From contig NZ_JACHOP010000008.1 of the NCBI RefSeq assembly GCF_014199935.1, positions 62,001-126,000 of the forward strand: a DNA stretch of 64,000 bases, in the 5' to 3' direction. The stretch comes from Methylorubrum rhodinum (lineage in GTDB: Bacteria > Pseudomonadota > Alphaproteobacteria > Rhizobiales > Beijerinckiaceae). The position numbers and the translations under genes are program-made. This document shows positions 34,097 through 43,815 of this stretch, one piece after another (positions within the stretch are counted from its first letter, which is position 1; every line of letters starts with the position of its first letter). A model generated the notes under the pieces. That model was not told where the DNA came from, did not search any database, and saw only the letters and a list, made by a program, of their open reading frames with translations.

Positions 34097-34786
34097 GTGG
34101 CACTCGAGATCGGCCTGCTCGTCTTCCCGAAGATTCAGCAGCTCGACCTGACCGGGCCCTACGAGGTGTTCGCCTCGCTGCCCGAGGCTCGCGTCCATCT
34201 GGTCGCGAAGAGCCTCGCGCCGGTCACCAGCGCCACCGGCCTTGTCCTGACCCCGACGACGACGTTTTCGGCGTGCCCCACCCTCGACGTGCTCTGCGTG
34301 CCGGGCGGCGCGGGGGTGAACGCCCTGATGGAGGATGCCGAGACGCTCGACTTCGTCCGGCGTCAGGCTTCGGGCGCCCGCTACCTCACCTCGGTCTGCA
34401 CCGGTGCCCTGGTGCTCGGCGCCGCCGGCCTGCTCAAGGGGCGGCGCGCCACGACGCATTGGGCCGCGCACGACCTGCTCGCGGCGTTCGGCGCGGTGCC
34501 GGTGGAGGAACGCGTCGTGCGGGACGGCAACCTCGTCACCGGCGGCGGCGTGACCGCGGGCATCGACTTCGCCCTGACGCTCGCCGCCGAACTCACCGAC
34601 GCCGCCACCGCCAAGGCGATCCAGCTCCAGCACGAATACGCCCCGGCCCCGCCCTTCGACGCGGGCCGGCCGGAGACCGCGAGCCCCGCCGTGACGGCCG
34701 CCGCACGGGCGCGGCTCGCCGCGAGCCGGGCGGAGCGCGAGGCGATCGTGGCGCGGATCACCACGCATCGCCCGCCGTCGGACTGA
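34097..34786 (+). CDS. inhA: Isonitrile hydratase homologue, DJ-1/PfpI superfamily
   Basis: 229-residue protein that closely resembles, from memory, the Pseudomonas isonitrile hydratase, which turns isonitriles into N-substituted formamides. Shared features are the N-terminus ALEIGLLVFPKIQQLDLTGP, the CVPGGAGVNALMED region, the nucleophile elbow YLTSVCTGALVLGAAGLL with the active Cys, TTHWAAHDLL, and VTGGGVTAGIDFALTLAAEL. GTG start follows GAGGGGAGGG. No AraC DNA-binding domain is attached, unlike the GlxA transcriptional regulators. Natural substrate in this organism unknown. Confidence 0.88.
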   Translation: MALEIGLLVFPKIQQLDLTGPYEVFASLPEARVHLVAKSLAPVTSATGLVLTPTTTFSACPTLDVLCVPGGAGVNALMEDAETLDFVRRQASGARYLTSVCTGALVLGAAGLLKGRRATTHWAAHDLLAAFGAVPVEERVVRDGNLVTGGGVTAGIDFALTLAAELTDAATAKAIQLQHEYAPAPPFDAGRPETASPAVTAAARARLAASRAEREAIVARITTHRPPSD

Positions 34787-34915
34787 CCTCCGAGCCGGTC
34801 GCGGCAAATTTATGGGGACTATTCCCGTCCCCGCTGACGGGCGGATTGGCAGAGACCGAGCGGACGGGAAGGATGACCCGACGCCGGCGCGCGTCCGTCC
34901 GGGGGGGACACGACC

Positions 34916-35428
34916 ATGAAGACCACACGCCTCGCAAGCGCCGCGCTTGCCCTGCTTCTGCTCGCCGGGGGCACGGCGCTGGCCAAGCGCGTCACCGTGG
35001 TGCCGGGGGACCAGCCGGTCACCGTCGACATTCCCGGCTCGTGGAAGGTCTCGGAGATCAAGCGCGGCGTCCAGGCCAAGACCGCCGACGACGAGGTCTA
35101 CATCTGGTTCGAGAGCTACCGCCCGGCACAGCTCCAGACGCTGATCGGCGAGCACAACGCCTATTTCAAGGAGCAGGGCGTCACGATCACCGGCGAGGCC
35201 AAGGCCAAGCAGGTCGAGTTCCCGACCTACATGCTCAAGATCAGCGAGTACCCGGCGATCTACGAGAAGAAGCCGACGGTGCTGCGCTACATCTCGGTCG
35301 TCCCGAAATCCGGCGACCTGCGCCACCTGCTCGTCAGCTACTGGGCCTCGCCCGAGGGCGACAAGGAATACGACGGCGAGACCAACAAGATCATCAACAG
35401 CCTCGCGGCCTCGTACGACGCGCGATAA
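34916..35428 (+). CDS. Secreted protein of unknown function
   Basis: 170 residues with a clear signal (KTTRLASAALALLLLAGGTALA) and cleavage before KRVTV. The mature part looks like a single alpha/beta domain of histidine-kinase-free, PsbP/DUF1795-like layout (IPGSWKVSEIKRG at the start, NKIINSL near the end), a resemblance I hold only weakly. No cysteines. It ends four bases before the convergent ribE end. Function unknown. Confidence 0.75.
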   Translation: MKTTRLASAALALLLLAGGTALAKRVTVVPGDQPVTVDIPGSWKVSEIKRGVQAKTADDEVYIWFESYRPAQLQTLIGEHNAYFKEQGVTITGEAKAKQVEFPTYMLKISEYPAIYEKKPTVLRYISVVPKSGDLRHLLVSYWASPEGDKEYDGETNKIINSLAASYDAR

Positions 35429-35432
35429 GCGC

Positions 35433-36071
35433 TCAGCCCTGCATCAACCCGCGCGCCTCGGCGAGGCGGGCGGCGTAGCGGGCGATCAGGTCGACTTCGA
35501 GGTTGACCCGGTCGCCGGCCCGGCGGTCCTCCCAGGTCGTCACCGAGAGGCTGTGCGGGATCAGCAGGACCGAGAAGTCGGTGCCGTCCACCGTGTTGAC
35601 GGTGAGCGAGGTGCCGTCGAGGCAGACCGAGCCCTTCTCGGCGATGAAGCCGGAAAGCGCGGCCGGCGCCCGCAGGGTGAAGCGCTCGCTGGCGCCCCAC
35701 GGGTTGTCCTCGCCGGTCACCGTCTCGCGGGCGAGGATCTCGGCGACGCCGTCGACATGCCCGGTGACGAGGTGGCCGCCCATCTCGTCGCCGAGCCTGA
35801 GCGAGCGCTCGAGGTTGACCCGCGTGCCCGCGCGCCACGCGCCGACGGTGGTGCGCGCCAGCGTCTCGGCGGCGGCATCGACCGCGAAGCGGCAGCCCGT
35901 GCCGTGCGGCTCGATCGCGACCGCGGTGAGGCAGGGGCCGGAGCAGGCGATCGAGGCGCCGAGTGCGATGGAGGCGGGATCGTAGGCGCTTTCGATGACG
36001 ATGCGGACGAGCCGCTCGCCGCCCTCGATCGAGACGACGCGGCCGACATCGGTGACGAGCCCGGTGAACAT
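35433..36071 (-). CDS. ribE: Riboflavin synthase alpha chain
   Basis: 212-residue enzyme dismutating 6,7-dimethyl-8-ribityllumazine to riboflavin. It is an internal duplication of two beta-barrel domains: MFTGLVTDVGRV with GASIACSGPCLTAV in the first half, and GHLVTGHVDGVAEI with EKGSVCLDGTSLTV in the second. One base separates its ATG from the ribD stop. It ends the glyA-nrdR-ribD-ribE unit, the gene order common in alphaproteobacteria. Confidence 0.96.
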   Translation of the reverse strand: MFTGLVTDVGRVVSIEGGERLVRIVIESAYDPASIALGASIACSGPCLTAVAIEPHGTGCRFAVDAAAETLARTTVGAWRAGTRVNLERSLRLGDEMGGHLVTGHVDGVAEILARETVTGEDNPWGASERFTLRAPAALSGFIAEKGSVCLDGTSLTVNTVDGTDFSVLLIPHSLSVTTWEDRRAGDRVNLEVDLIARYAARLAEARGLMQG

Positions 36072-36072
36072 C

Positions 36073-37182
36073 TCAAACCCTCTCGTAGGTGATCGCCTCG
36101 TCCTGGCCGAGGTGCTGGGCCTCAACCTCGCGGAGCGTGCCGTCGGACAGGCGGCGGGCGAGGTTTTGCCCGATCGCCGGCAGGCCGCCCGCGCCGCCGA
36201 GTTCGACCGGGCCGGTGATGAGCGTGCAGGCATCGACGAGATCGTGCGCGGCCAATGCGTCCGCAAGCGCCGGGCCGCCCTCGCTGCAGATGCGGGTCAG
36301 GCCACGCTCGGCGAGCGCGATCATCGCGGCACGGAGGTCGATGCGGCCGGACGCGTCGGTGGCGACCGGCAGCAACTCGACGCCGAAGGAGGTCAGCATT
36401 CGCCGAGCATGGGCCGGGGTGTGACTCCCGGTAACCACGAGGGTCGGAATGTCGCGCGCGCCCCGCACCAGATGGGTCGAGGGCGTGAGCCGCAGGGTGG
36501 AGTCGAGGACGATCCGAAGCGGCGAGCGGTCGGAGAGGCCGGGCAGGCGCACGGTGAGCGAGGGGTCGTCGGCCCGCGCGGTGCCGATGCCGACCATGAT
36601 CGCGTCGGCATGCGCCCGCCAGAGATGCACGACGCCGTCGGCGACCGGGCCGGTGATCTTCAGTCGCTCGCCCCCCGAGGGCGCGGCGAACCCGTCGCGG
36701 GTGCGGGCGAGCTTGAGGTGCAGGCTCGGGCGCCCCTGCGTCACGCGGGCGACGTGGCCGCGATGGTCGCGCCTTGCCTCTTCGCGCAACAACCCGGTCT
36801 CGACCGTGAGGCCGGCCTCACGCAGCAATGCGTGGCCCCGTCCCGCGACGCGGGGGTCGGGGTCCTCCATCGCGGTGACGACGCGCCTGACGCCGGAGGC
36901 AATCGTGGCGTCGGTGCAGGGCGGAGTGCGGCCGTGATGCGAGCAGGGTTCCAGGGTGACGTAGAGCGTGGCGCCGCGCGCAGCCGCGCCGGCCATGGCG
37001 AGCGCCAAAGGCTCGGCATGGGGGCGCCCGCCAGTTGTGGTCGCGGCCTGCCCGACGATGCGGCCGTCGGCGACCACCACGGCGCCGACGCTCGGGTTCG
37101 GCCATGTCCGCCCGAGGTTGCGCCGCCCGAGCGCCAGGGCGAGGCGCATGGCGCGATGGTCGAGGGCGTCCCACCTGCTCAC
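36073..37182 (-). CDS. ribD: Bifunctional riboflavin deaminase/reductase
   Basis: 369-residue two-domain enzyme of riboflavin synthesis. The N-terminal zinc deaminase has HAE (RPHAEPLAL) and PCSHHGRTPPC ligands. The C-terminal reductase has LHLKLARTRDGFAA, then VGIGTARADDPSLTVR and SEGGPALADAL. GTG start is 11 bases after the nrdR stop, and the stop is one base from ribE, so it is the third gene of the operon. No FMN riboswitch is visible upstream within the operon. Confidence 0.96.
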   Translation of the reverse strand: MSRWDALDHRAMRLALALGRRNLGRTWPNPSVGAVVVADGRIVGQAATTTGGRPHAEPLALAMAGAAARGATLYVTLEPCSHHGRTPPCTDATIASGVRRVVTAMEDPDPRVAGRGHALLREAGLTVETGLLREEARRDHRGHVARVTQGRPSLHLKLARTRDGFAAPSGGERLKITGPVADGVVHLWRAHADAIMVGIGTARADDPSLTVRLPGLSDRSPLRIVLDSTLRLTPSTHLVRGARDIPTLVVTGSHTPAHARRMLTSFGVELLPVATDASGRIDLRAAMIALAERGLTRICSEGGPALADALAAHDLVDACTLITGPVELGGAGGLPAIGQNLARRLSDGTLREVEAQHLGQDEAITYERV

Positions 37183-37193
37183 GGCGTCCCTCG

Positions 37194-37739
37194 TCAGCTT
37201 CGCGACCGCGCGGGGCGGCGGCGCGGCGGGGCAGGGGGCTCGCTGTCCACAGATGGCGGCTCGGGCGCCGGTTCGCCGTCCTCGGCGAGCCGTCCGCCAA
37301 GCGTGCCGAGCAGATCCTGAAAATCCTGGGCCTCGCGAAAATTCTTGTAGACGGAGGCGAAGCGGACATAGGCCACGTCGTCGAGACCTTTGAGCCCCTC
37401 CATCACCGCCTCGCCGATGGCCTCGCTGGTGACCTCGCCGTCGCCGGTGCTCTCCAGGCGGCGGACCACGCCGGAGACGAGGCGCTCGATCCGCTCGGGC
37501 TCGACCGGGCGCTTGCGGAGCGCCACGTCGATCGAGCGCTGGAGCTTGTCACGGTCGAACGGCATGCGCTTGCCGGAGCGCTTGAGCACGGTCAGCTCGC
37601 GCAGCTGCACCCGCTCGAAGGTGGTGAAGCGCCCACCGCAATCCGGGCAGACGCGGCGACGACGGATCGCCGCGGAATCCTCGCTCGGCCGCGAATCCTT
37701 CACCTGCGTGTCGGGACCCCCGCAGAACGGACACCGCAT
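37194..37739 (-). CDS. nrdR: Ribonucleotide reductase repressor
   Basis: 181-residue NrdR. The zinc ribbon [18 protein letters not shown] with [17 protein letters not shown] is followed by the ATP-cone ([20 protein letters not shown]). It senses dATP/ATP and represses ribonucleotide reductase genes. The C-terminus is extended by an acidic and Pro/Arg-rich tail of about 30 residues compared with E. coli. Position between glyA and ribD is typical of the class. Confidence 0.97.
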   Translation of the reverse strand: MRCPFCGGPDTQVKDSRPSEDSAAIRRRRVCPDCGGRFTTFERVQLRELTVLKRSGKRMPFDRDKLQRSIDVALRKRPVEPERIERLVSGVVRRLESTGDGEVTSEAIGEAVMEGLKGLDDVAYVRFASVYKNFREAQDFQDLLGTLGGRLAEDGEPAPEPPSVDSEPPAPPRRRPARSRS

Positions 37740-37834
37740 CGCGCGCTTCGATACCCTTGCTCAGCCCGGTCGGGCCGGGACGCGCCTCTGTGCCCCAGCC
37801 GGCGCCGGATTGCCAGAAGCGACCCGAAACGGCA

Positions 37835-37864
37835 GCGGCCGCGGATCGTGAGATCCGCGGCCGC
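37835..37864 (-). terminator. Hairpin between glyA and nrdR
   Basis: Perfect 13-bp stem (GCGGCCGCGGATC and its complement) with a four-base loop, 23 bases past the glyA stop. No T-run follows, so it may reduce rather than end transcription into nrdR. Confidence 0.75.
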
Positions 37865-37887
37865 GCCGAACTCCTGTGAGGGAGCGA

Positions 37888-39192
37888 TTACTGGTAGATC
37901 GGGAAACGGTCGGTCAGGGCGTGGACCTTCTTCTTGGCCTCCGCCTCGACCGCCGCGTCGCCGCCCTCGCCCTTGGCGGCGAGGCCGTCGAGCACCTCGA
38001 CGATCAGCGAGCCGACCTGCTTGAACTCGGCGACGCCGAAGCCGCGGGTGGTGCTGGCCGGCGTGCCCAGGCGGATGCCCGAGGTGACCGTCGGCTTCTG
38101 CGGGTCGAACGGCACGCCGTTCTTGTTGCAGGTGATGTCGGCCCGCGACAGCGCGGCTTCCGCCGCCTTGCCGGTCAGGCCCTTCTTCTGCAGGTCGACC
38201 AGCATCAGGTGGTTGTCGGTGCCGCCCGAGGTGATGTCGTAGCCGCCCGACATGATGGTGTCGGCCAGCGCCTTGGCGTTGTCGATGACCTGCTTGGCGT
38301 AGATCTTGAACTCGGGCTTCAGCGCCTCGCCGAAGGCCACCGCCTTGCCGGCGATGACGTGCATCAGCGGACCGCCCTGAAGACCGGGGAAGATCGCCGA
38401 GTTGAATTTCTTCGCCAGGGCCTCGTCGTTCGTCAGGATCATGCCGCCGCGGGGACCGCGCAGGGTCTTGTGCGTGGTGGTGGTGGCGACATGCGCGTGC
38501 GGGAACGGCGACGGGTGCAGGCCCGCGGCGACGAGGCCGGCGAAGTGGGCCATGTCGACGAAGAAGTAGGCACCGACCGAATCGGCGATCTCACGGAACT
38601 TGGCGAAGTCCCACTGGCGCGGGTAGCCCGAGCCGCCGGCGATGATCACCTTCGGCTTGTGCTCGGCGGCGAGCGCGGCGACCTGCTCCATGTCGATGCG
38701 CTGATCGTCGCGGCGCACGGTGTAGGAGACCGGCTTGAACCACTTGCCCGACACGTTCGGCGGGGCGCCGTGGGTCAGGTGGCCGCCGGCCGCGAGATCG
38801 AGGCCCAAAAAGGTGTCGCCCGGCTGCATCAGGGCCATGAAGACGCCCTGGTTGGCCTGCGAGCCGGAATTCGGCTGCACGTTGGCGAAGCCGCAATTGA
38901 ACAGGCGCTTGGCGCGGTCGATCGCCAGCTCCTCGGCGATGTCCACGAACTGGCAGCCGCCATAATAGCGCCGGCCCGGATAGCCCTCGGCGTACTTGTT
39001 GGTCAGCACCGAGCCCTGCGCCTCGAGCACGGCCCGCGAGACGATGTTCTCGGAGGCGATCAGCTCGATCTCGTGCTGCTGGCGCCCGAGCTCCTGCGAG
39101 ATGGCCTTGGCGATCTCGGGGTCGGTCTGGGCAAGGCCGGAGGAAAAGAAGGTATCGAGGGCAGTGGTGTCGGTCGCGGTACCGGCGCTCAT
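37888..39192 (-). CDS. glyA: Serine hydroxymethyltransferase
   Basis: 434-residue PLP enzyme interconverting serine and glycine with transfer of a C1 unit to tetrahydrofolate; in methylotrophic relatives it is a key step of the serine cycle. Markers: [48 protein letters not shown] and the PLP Lys242 in [17 protein letters not shown] 39192 follows GAGGCTCCTC. The long upstream frame to 39381 is unsupported. First gene of the glyA-nrdR-ribDE unit, with a strong hairpin after it. Confidence 0.98.
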   Translation of the reverse strand: MSAGTATDTTALDTFFSSGLAQTDPEIAKAISQELGRQQHEIELIASENIVSRAVLEAQGSVLTNKYAEGYPGRRYYGGCQFVDIAEELAIDRAKRLFNCGFANVQPNSGSQANQGVFMALMQPGDTFLGLDLAAGGHLTHGAPPNVSGKWFKPVSYTVRRDDQRIDMEQVAALAAEHKPKVIIAGGSGYPRQWDFAKFREIADSVGAYFFVDMAHFAGLVAAGLHPSPFPHAHVATTTTHKTLRGPRGGMILTNDEALAKKFNSAIFPGLQGGPLMHVIAGKAVAFGEALKPEFKIYAKQVIDNAKALADTIMSGGYDITSGGTDNHLMLVDLQKKGLTGKAAEAALSRADITCNKNGVPFDPQKPTVTSGIRLGTPASTTRGFGVAEFKQVGSLIVEVLDGLAAKGEGGDAAVEAEAKKKVHALTDRFPIYQ

Positions 39193-39386
39193 GTGAGGAG
39201 CCTCTTCTGATGTTTCCCGATTAAACCCGCCCGTTTGTCGTGAGCCTGCACGGGGGTGTTTTTCAGGAGCCATTTCTACACGGCGGAGCATGACAGGCCA
39301 AGCGCAGCTGATTTTGCGCTCGCCGTCAAAAATTTTCACGGGAGCGTCATCCGACGCAGAACTGCAAAGCTTTCCGCACATAGCAA

Positions 39387-39411
39387 AACGCCCGGCACAG
39401 GGCCGGGCGTT
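39387..39411 (-). terminator. Intrinsic terminator of the ATP synthase F0 operon
   Basis: Perfect 10-bp stem (AACGCCCGGC with GCCGGGCGTT), five-base loop, followed on the minus strand by TTTTGC. It lies about 30 bases past the atpF stop. Confidence 0.88.
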
Positions 39412-39439
39412 CGCGGAAACGGATCGTTGTTTGGAAGGA

Positions 39440-39928
39440 TCAGGCCGAGAGGCGCGTCTTTACGTCGCCGAGGCTGGAGCGGAGCAGATCCTGGGCGGCC
39501 TCGCCCTGGAGGCGCTCCTTCAGGATCGTCTCGGAGACCTTCACCGCGGCGTCGGCGGCGGCGGCGCGGACCTGGGCGGTGGCCTGGACCTCGGCCTGGG
39601 CGATCTTCGACTCGGCGGCCTTGGTGCGGCGGGCGACGAAGTCGGCGAGCCGCGTCTGGCCCTCGGCGGCGAGGCGCTCGGCTTCCTGACGGGCGGAGGC
39701 GACGATGGCCTCGGCGTCCTTCTCGGCCTGGGCGCGGCGGCGCTTGTAGTCGTCGAGGACGGAAGCGGCCTCCTCGCGCAGGCGGCGGGCCTCGTCGAGC
39801 TCGTGGCGAACGCGCTTGGCGCGGCTGTCGAGGCCGCCGGTCATCATCGTGAAGCCGCCGACCTTCCAGACGATGGCCATGAAGACCACGAAGGCGACGG
39901 CGACCCAGAACTCGGCGGTCATCAACAT
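39440..39928 (-). CDS. atpF: ATP synthase F0 subunit b
   Basis: 162-residue peripheral-stalk subunit: one N-terminal membrane helix ([19 protein letters not shown]) and a long charged Ala-rich helix that dimerises with b'. It is the last gene of the F0 operon atpI-atpB-atpE-b'-b; the F1 genes are elsewhere, as is usual in alphaproteobacteria. The start at 39928 (MLM) may alternatively be the ATG at 39922. Confidence 0.95.
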   Translation of the reverse strand: MLMTAEFWVAVAFVVFMAIVWKVGGFTMMTGGLDSRAKRVRHELDEARRLREEAASVLDDYKRRRAQAEKDAEAIVASARQEAERLAAEGQTRLADFVARRTKAAESKIAQAEVQATAQVRAAAADAAVKVSETILKERLQGEAAQDLLRSSLGDVKTRLSA

Positions 39929-40022
39929 GTCGGTCTCAAGCCCTTCGTCGGCATCCGCGGCATTTCTTGGCGCGGGTCTCTGTTCGGTCGGGACGGCCGG
40001 CGGGTCTCGCCGACCGGCGGGA

Positions 40023-40622
40023 TCAGTGGACCGCGGGGGTCGCGTCGAGGGCGCGGTTCAGGGTGCTCTGGTCGGGCGCCTTGCCGGTCAGCCGCTCGAC
40101 GATGGCCGAGGCGGTCTCGCCGGCGATGGAGCGGACGTTGCCCATGGCCTCCGCCGTGCGGCTACGGATCGTCGCCTCGGAGGCGGCGAGCTTCTGGTTC
40201 AGCTCGGCTTCCAGCGTCTTGCGCTTGGCGTCGGCTTCCGCCGAGAGGGCGTTGCGGGTCTCCTGGGCAATGCCCTGGGCCTTGGCCTGCGCGTCGCGCA
40301 GGGACTTCTCGTAGGCTTCGCCGGCCGCATCAGCCTCGGCCTTCATCCGCTGAGCCTCGTCGAGGTCGGCGGAGAGGCGCTGCGAGCGGTCGTGGAGGAT
40401 CGACTCGATGCGCGGCAGCGCGATCTTCGACATCAGGTAGTAGAGCAGGCCGAAGGCCAGGGCGAGCCAGATCAGCTGCGCCAGGAAGGTGTGGGTCTCG
40501 AAGGGCGGGAACGCCGCACTGTGGCCGCCGGCGGGATGCTCGGTATGGGCCGCGGTGTTCGGACCGGCCGTCTTGACGTCCGAATTCGGAGGAGGGGTCG
40601 TCAGGGAATTTTTCTCGGCCAT
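40023..40622 (-). CDS. atpG: ATP synthase F0 subunit b'
   Basis: 199-residue second stalk subunit found in photosynthetic and related alphaproteobacteria. It has a hydrophilic Pro/His-rich N-terminus of about 45 residues, a membrane helix ([19 protein letters not shown]) and a long coiled-coil helix. It is longer at the N-terminus than many homologues. It lies between atpE and atpF. The symbol follows the atpF' / atpG usage for b' and should not be confused with gamma. Confidence 0.94.
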   Translation of the reverse strand: MAEKNSLTTPPPNSDVKTAGPNTAAHTEHPAGGHSAAFPPFETHTFLAQLIWLALAFGLLYYLMSKIALPRIESILHDRSQRLSADLDEAQRMKAEADAAGEAYEKSLRDAQAKAQGIAQETRNALSAEADAKRKTLEAELNQKLAASEATIRSRTAEAMGNVRSIAGETASAIVERLTGKAPDQSTLNRALDATPAVH

Positions 40623-40719
40623 GGCCTCGTCCGGATCGGAAAGCTCGTGCCCTCGGGAAAGCCGGGGCGGACTCTGGTCTGAGAGGGGCGGCGCCTGACC
40701 GGCGCCGCCCGCAGGCCGA

Positions 40720-40947
40720 TCAGACGGCGAAGAGCAGCAGCAGCGCGATCAGCAGCGAGAAGATGCCGAGCGCTTCCGTGAGGGCGAAGCCGAGGAGCAG
40801 CGTGGCGCGCTGGCCGTCGGCGGCGGACGGGTTGCGCAGGGCGCCGGCGAGGAACTGACCGAACAGGTTGCCGAGGCCGATGCCCGCGCCCGCCATGCCG
40901 AGGCAGGCGAGACCGGCACCGATGTACTTGGCAGCGACGGGATCCAT
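40720..40947 (-). CDS. atpE: ATP synthase F0 subunit c (proteolipid)
   Basis: 75-residue hairpin of two membrane helices. The first carries the glycine run [14 protein letters not shown]; the cytoplasmic loop is RNPSA; the second helix holds the ion-binding Glu in [12 protein letters not shown]. The absence of the sodium-binding pattern implies proton coupling. GGAG precedes its ATG by seven bases. Confidence 0.98.
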   Translation of the reverse strand: MDPVAAKYIGAGLACLGMAGAGIGLGNLFGQFLAGALRNPSAADGQRATLLLGFALTEALGIFSLLIALLLLFAV

Positions 40948-41005
40948 AACAAACTCCTGAGTGGCTCGAACTTGGTTCGTTGCGGTGGGTGGAGGTCGAC
41001 CGGGA

Positions 41006-41791
41006 CTAGTGGCCGGGGTGAAGGGCGTCGTTCAGGTAGATCGCCGTCAGCGTCGCGAAGACGTAGGCCTGCAGCGCAGCCACCAGGAACTCCAGGGCGG
41101 TGAGGGCGATCGTCAGGATCAGCGGCAGCGGGGACAGCAGACCCCAGGCGCCGGCCGACAGGAGACCGACCACGAAGAAGGCGAAGATCTTCATCGCGAT
41201 GTGCCCGGCGAGCACGTTGGCGAAGAGACGGACCGAGAGGCTGATCGGCCGCGAGATGAACGAGATGATCTCGATCGGCACGAGGATCGCCAGAAGGGGC
41301 TTGGGCACGCCCGACGGCACGAACAGGCCGAAGAAGTGGGTGCCGTGCTTCATCACGCCGTAGCCGATGACGACGCCGATCACGAGGGCGGCCAGCCCGA
41401 AGGTGACGATGAGGTGGCTGGTCACCGCGAAGGCGTAGGGGATCATGCCGAACAGGTTGAGCACCAGCACGAACATGAACAGCGAGAACACCAGCGGCAT
41501 GAACTTCTTGCCCTGGTCGCCGGTCGCCTGGTGGAGCGTGTCGGCGATGAACTCGTAGAAGATTTCGGCCAGCGACTGCATCCGGCCCGGCACCACCGAG
41601 CGGCCCGCGGTCGCCGTGATGGTCAGGAGCGCGATCACGCCCACGGCGGCGAACATGTACAGCGCCGACTGGGTGAAGGCGATCTGCTGGTTGCCGATGT
41701 GCCCGAACGGCAGGAGCGACTGCAACTCGAACTGATGAATCGGGTCCGGTCGCAGCGCACCCGCCTGCGCCGGGTCGATGTTGCCCGCCAT
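41006..41791 (-). CDS. atpB: ATP synthase F0 subunit a
   Basis: 261-residue membrane subunit providing the proton half-channels. It begins with a short hydrophilic stretch ([11 protein letters not shown]) and has five to six membrane helices. The essential stator Arg lies in [14 protein letters not shown], and the last helix region reads [21 protein letters not shown] 41791 gives the standard length. Confidence 0.97.
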   Translation of the reverse strand: MAGNIDPAQAGALRPDPIHQFELQSLLPFGHIGNQQIAFTQSALYMFAAVGVIALLTITATAGRSVVPGRMQSLAEIFYEFIADTLHQATGDQGKKFMPLVFSLFMFVLVLNLFGMIPYAFAVTSHLIVTFGLAALVIGVVIGYGVMKHGTHFFGLFVPSGVPKPLLAILVPIEIISFISRPISLSVRLFANVLAGHIAMKIFAFFVVGLLSAGAWGLLSPLPLILTIALTALEFLVAALQAYVFATLTAIYLNDALHPGH

Positions 41792-41901
41792 CCTGCTTCC
41801 GTCCCCTGCCTGTTGGCCGCGCCCGAAACGCCCCGAAGCGCCTCGCGAGGCGTTCGTGCTTTCCGTGTCGCGCGGTGCCCTTACACGATGTGCCCCGAGT
41901 C

Positions 41902-42276
41902 TCAAGACCCCTGGCGGTGATCTTTCCCCGGTTTCGGCCCGAACCCGCTCAACCGCATGACGTTGTAGATGCCGGTGAGGAAGCCGAGCACCAGAAACAC
42001 CATCAGACCCCACGGCTTGGTGCCGAGAAGGTGGTCGCACAGGTAGCCGAGGATACCGCCGGCGATCACGCCCGCGACGAACTCCGTCGAGAGCCGCATG
42101 GCCTGGCCGAGCGGGGAGGGCCCGCCGGACATGCCGCTGCGCGCAGCATCGTCGGAAGCGGCTTTCGGCCGCCTGCCTTCGAGCTGCGTCTCGAGACGTC
42201 TAAGCCTCGCGGAGAGATCGTCGTCGCCGGGAGGCCCTTCCGGCCCACGCCCGTTGGCGGAGGGATTGCCGCTCAC
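41902..42276 (-). CDS. atpI: ATP synthase-associated protein I (AtpI/AtpZ type)
   Basis: 124 residues: a Gly/Pro-rich charged N-terminus with a coiled region (LSARLRRLETQLEGRR) and two membrane segments (FVAGVIAGGILGYLCDHLLG and WGLMVFLVLGFLTGIYNVMRL), the AtpI/AtpZ hallmark. Such proteins help c-ring assembly. I chose GTG 42276, seven bases after GGGG; an ATG at 42351 would add 25 Arg-rich residues and is less likely. First gene of the F0 operon. Confidence 0.85.
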   Translation of the reverse strand: MSGNPSANGRGPEGPPGDDDLSARLRRLETQLEGRRPKAASDDAARSGMSGGPSPLGQAMRLSTEFVAGVIAGGILGYLCDHLLGTKPWGLMVFLVLGFLTGIYNVMRLSGFGPKPGKDHRQGS

Positions 42277-42441
42277 GGGCGACCCCACACGTCGTCGGGA
42301 GCGGAGGGAAACGGCCTGCCCCCTCGGCGCGGCGCACCATAGTTTCGCCATCCTGGCGAGTCAAGGCGCGCAGCGCCGAGCTTAAGCCGTTGAAGTTGCA
42401 TCACAATCCGCGCCCTTCCACGGCCCGTTCCGGGGACGGTC

Positions 42442-43095
42442 TCACGCGCCCAGGATCGGCTTGATGATCTTCTCGATCTCCTCGATCGACAGCGCGCCGC
42501 TGTACTTGGTGCCGTTGATGAAGAAGGTCGGGGTCGATTCGACCTTGAAGGTCTCCAGGCCGCGGGTTTTGACCGCGTTGATGGCGCCGTAGGTCTTCTG
42601 GTCCTTGAGGCAGGCCTCGAACTTCTCCTTCGAGAAGCCCGCCTGCCGCACGATCTGCTCCAGCGCGTCGACCGGCGATTGCGGCTTGCGCACGAAGGCC
42701 CAGTTCTGCTGCTGGTCGAACAGCAGGTCGGAGATGGGATAATACTTCTCGTTGCCGTCGCAGCGCGACAGCATGAAGGCTGCGGTCGAGAGCGGATCGA
42801 GCGGGAACTCGCGGAGCGTGAAGCGCACCTTGCCGGTGTCGATGTAGCGCTCCTTCAGGACCGGATAGGTCTCCTTGTGGAAGTGGGCGCAGTGCGAGCA
42901 GGTCAGCGAGGCGTACTCGATGATCGTCACCTTGGCGTCCGCCGGCCCGAGCCAGACGTCGCCGAGCGGGCCGGGCTGAAGCAGGGCCGCCGTGTCGGCG
43001 GACTGCGCGAGCGCATCGGTGATGAGCCGGGGCATCAGGAGGGCCGCGCCGAGGGCGAGGCCGGTGGTCTTGAGGGCGTCGCGCCGGGTGATCAT
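42442..43095 (-). CDS. DsbA-family thiol oxidoreductase
   Basis: 217 residues with a Tat-like signal (ITRRDALKTTGLALGAALL, cleavage near ALAQ). The thioredoxin-like domain has the active site CSHC in EYASLTCSHCAHFHKET and the cis-Pro region ESTPTFFINGTKY. This is the single-domain DsbA/Com1 type that introduces disulfides into exported proteins. Alphaproteobacteria often carry it beside mutY and the DUF721 gene, as here. The N-terminus is set at ATG 43095 since it begins the signal. Confidence 0.92.
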   Translation of the reverse strand: MITRRDALKTTGLALGAALLMPRLITDALAQSADTAALLQPGPLGDVWLGPADAKVTIIEYASLTCSHCAHFHKETYPVLKERYIDTGKVRFTLREFPLDPLSTAAFMLSRCDGNEKYYPISDLLFDQQQNWAFVRKPQSPVDALEQIVRQAGFSKEKFEACLKDQKTYGAINAVKTRGLETFKVESTPTFFINGTKYSGALSIEEIEKIIKPILGA

Positions 43096-43251
43096 GGCAG
43101 GGACGGGCTCCGTTGAGGCCGCGAAGGGGCCAGAGGCGTCGAGGTATAGGCGGATCGGGCTCGCGCGGACCGCGCACACGTCGCCGCACGAGTTTGCCGC
43201 CCCTTATCACGGGAGGCCGCGCGAGGCAGCCCTATCGACCGGGATTGCCTA

Positions 43252-43746
43252 TCAGCGCGGGTTGCCCGCCACCACGGCGATGCCGAGCCGGTCGAGGGCG
43301 TCGCGAAGCGGATCGTCCTCGATGCGCGAGACCGCGAGCGCCACCTCGCCGCGCCGGGCCGGATCGAGCGGCGGGGCGGCTTTGCGCCGGGGCGCCCGGT
43401 GCAGCCGGTCCTGGCGCAGCACCAGCTTGCCGATGCAGGCCCAGCCGTAATGCGCGTTGACGCGCTGGATCACCACCGGGGCGAGATGCTGGAGTTCGAG
43501 GGCGAAGGCGCCCTCGACCCGCACCACCAGGGTGCCCGGCTCGGGCCGCCCCTCGGCGTCGCGCCGGGCGCGGCGGGGCCATTCGAGCTTCACCGGCTGG
43601 CAGGCGTCCGCCAGCCGCGCCCCGACGATGCCGGGCCACACGGAAAGTATGTCGGCCGAGGCGAAGCCCTGCGCCGCGAAGGCCGGGCCGACGCAGGCAC
43701 CGATCAGGTCGGCAAGGGGTTTTGCCGAAGGTTTGGGGCGCGCCAT
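43252..43746 (-). CDS. DUF721 / DciA-like protein
   Basis: 164-residue protein with the DUF721 domain (LSVWPGIVGARLADACQPVKLEW, then a beta region TLVVRVEGAFALELQHLAP). DciA, of this family, loads the replicative helicase in bacteria lacking DnaC/DnaI. The C-terminus is basic and flexible. Located between the DsbA-like gene and mutY, the conserved alphaproteobacterial order. Confidence 0.85.
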   Translation of the reverse strand: MARPKPSAKPLADLIGACVGPAFAAQGFASADILSVWPGIVGARLADACQPVKLEWPRRARRDAEGRPEPGTLVVRVEGAFALELQHLAPVVIQRVNAHYGWACIGKLVLRQDRLHRAPRRKAAPPLDPARRGEVALAVSRIEDDPLRDALDRLGIAVVAGNPR

Positions 43747-43815
43747 CGGCTGTCCGGGAGGGAAGGGCGTCGCACTATAGCCGAAGCCCGCCCCGCCGGG
43801 AGTCGCGCCGAAACC

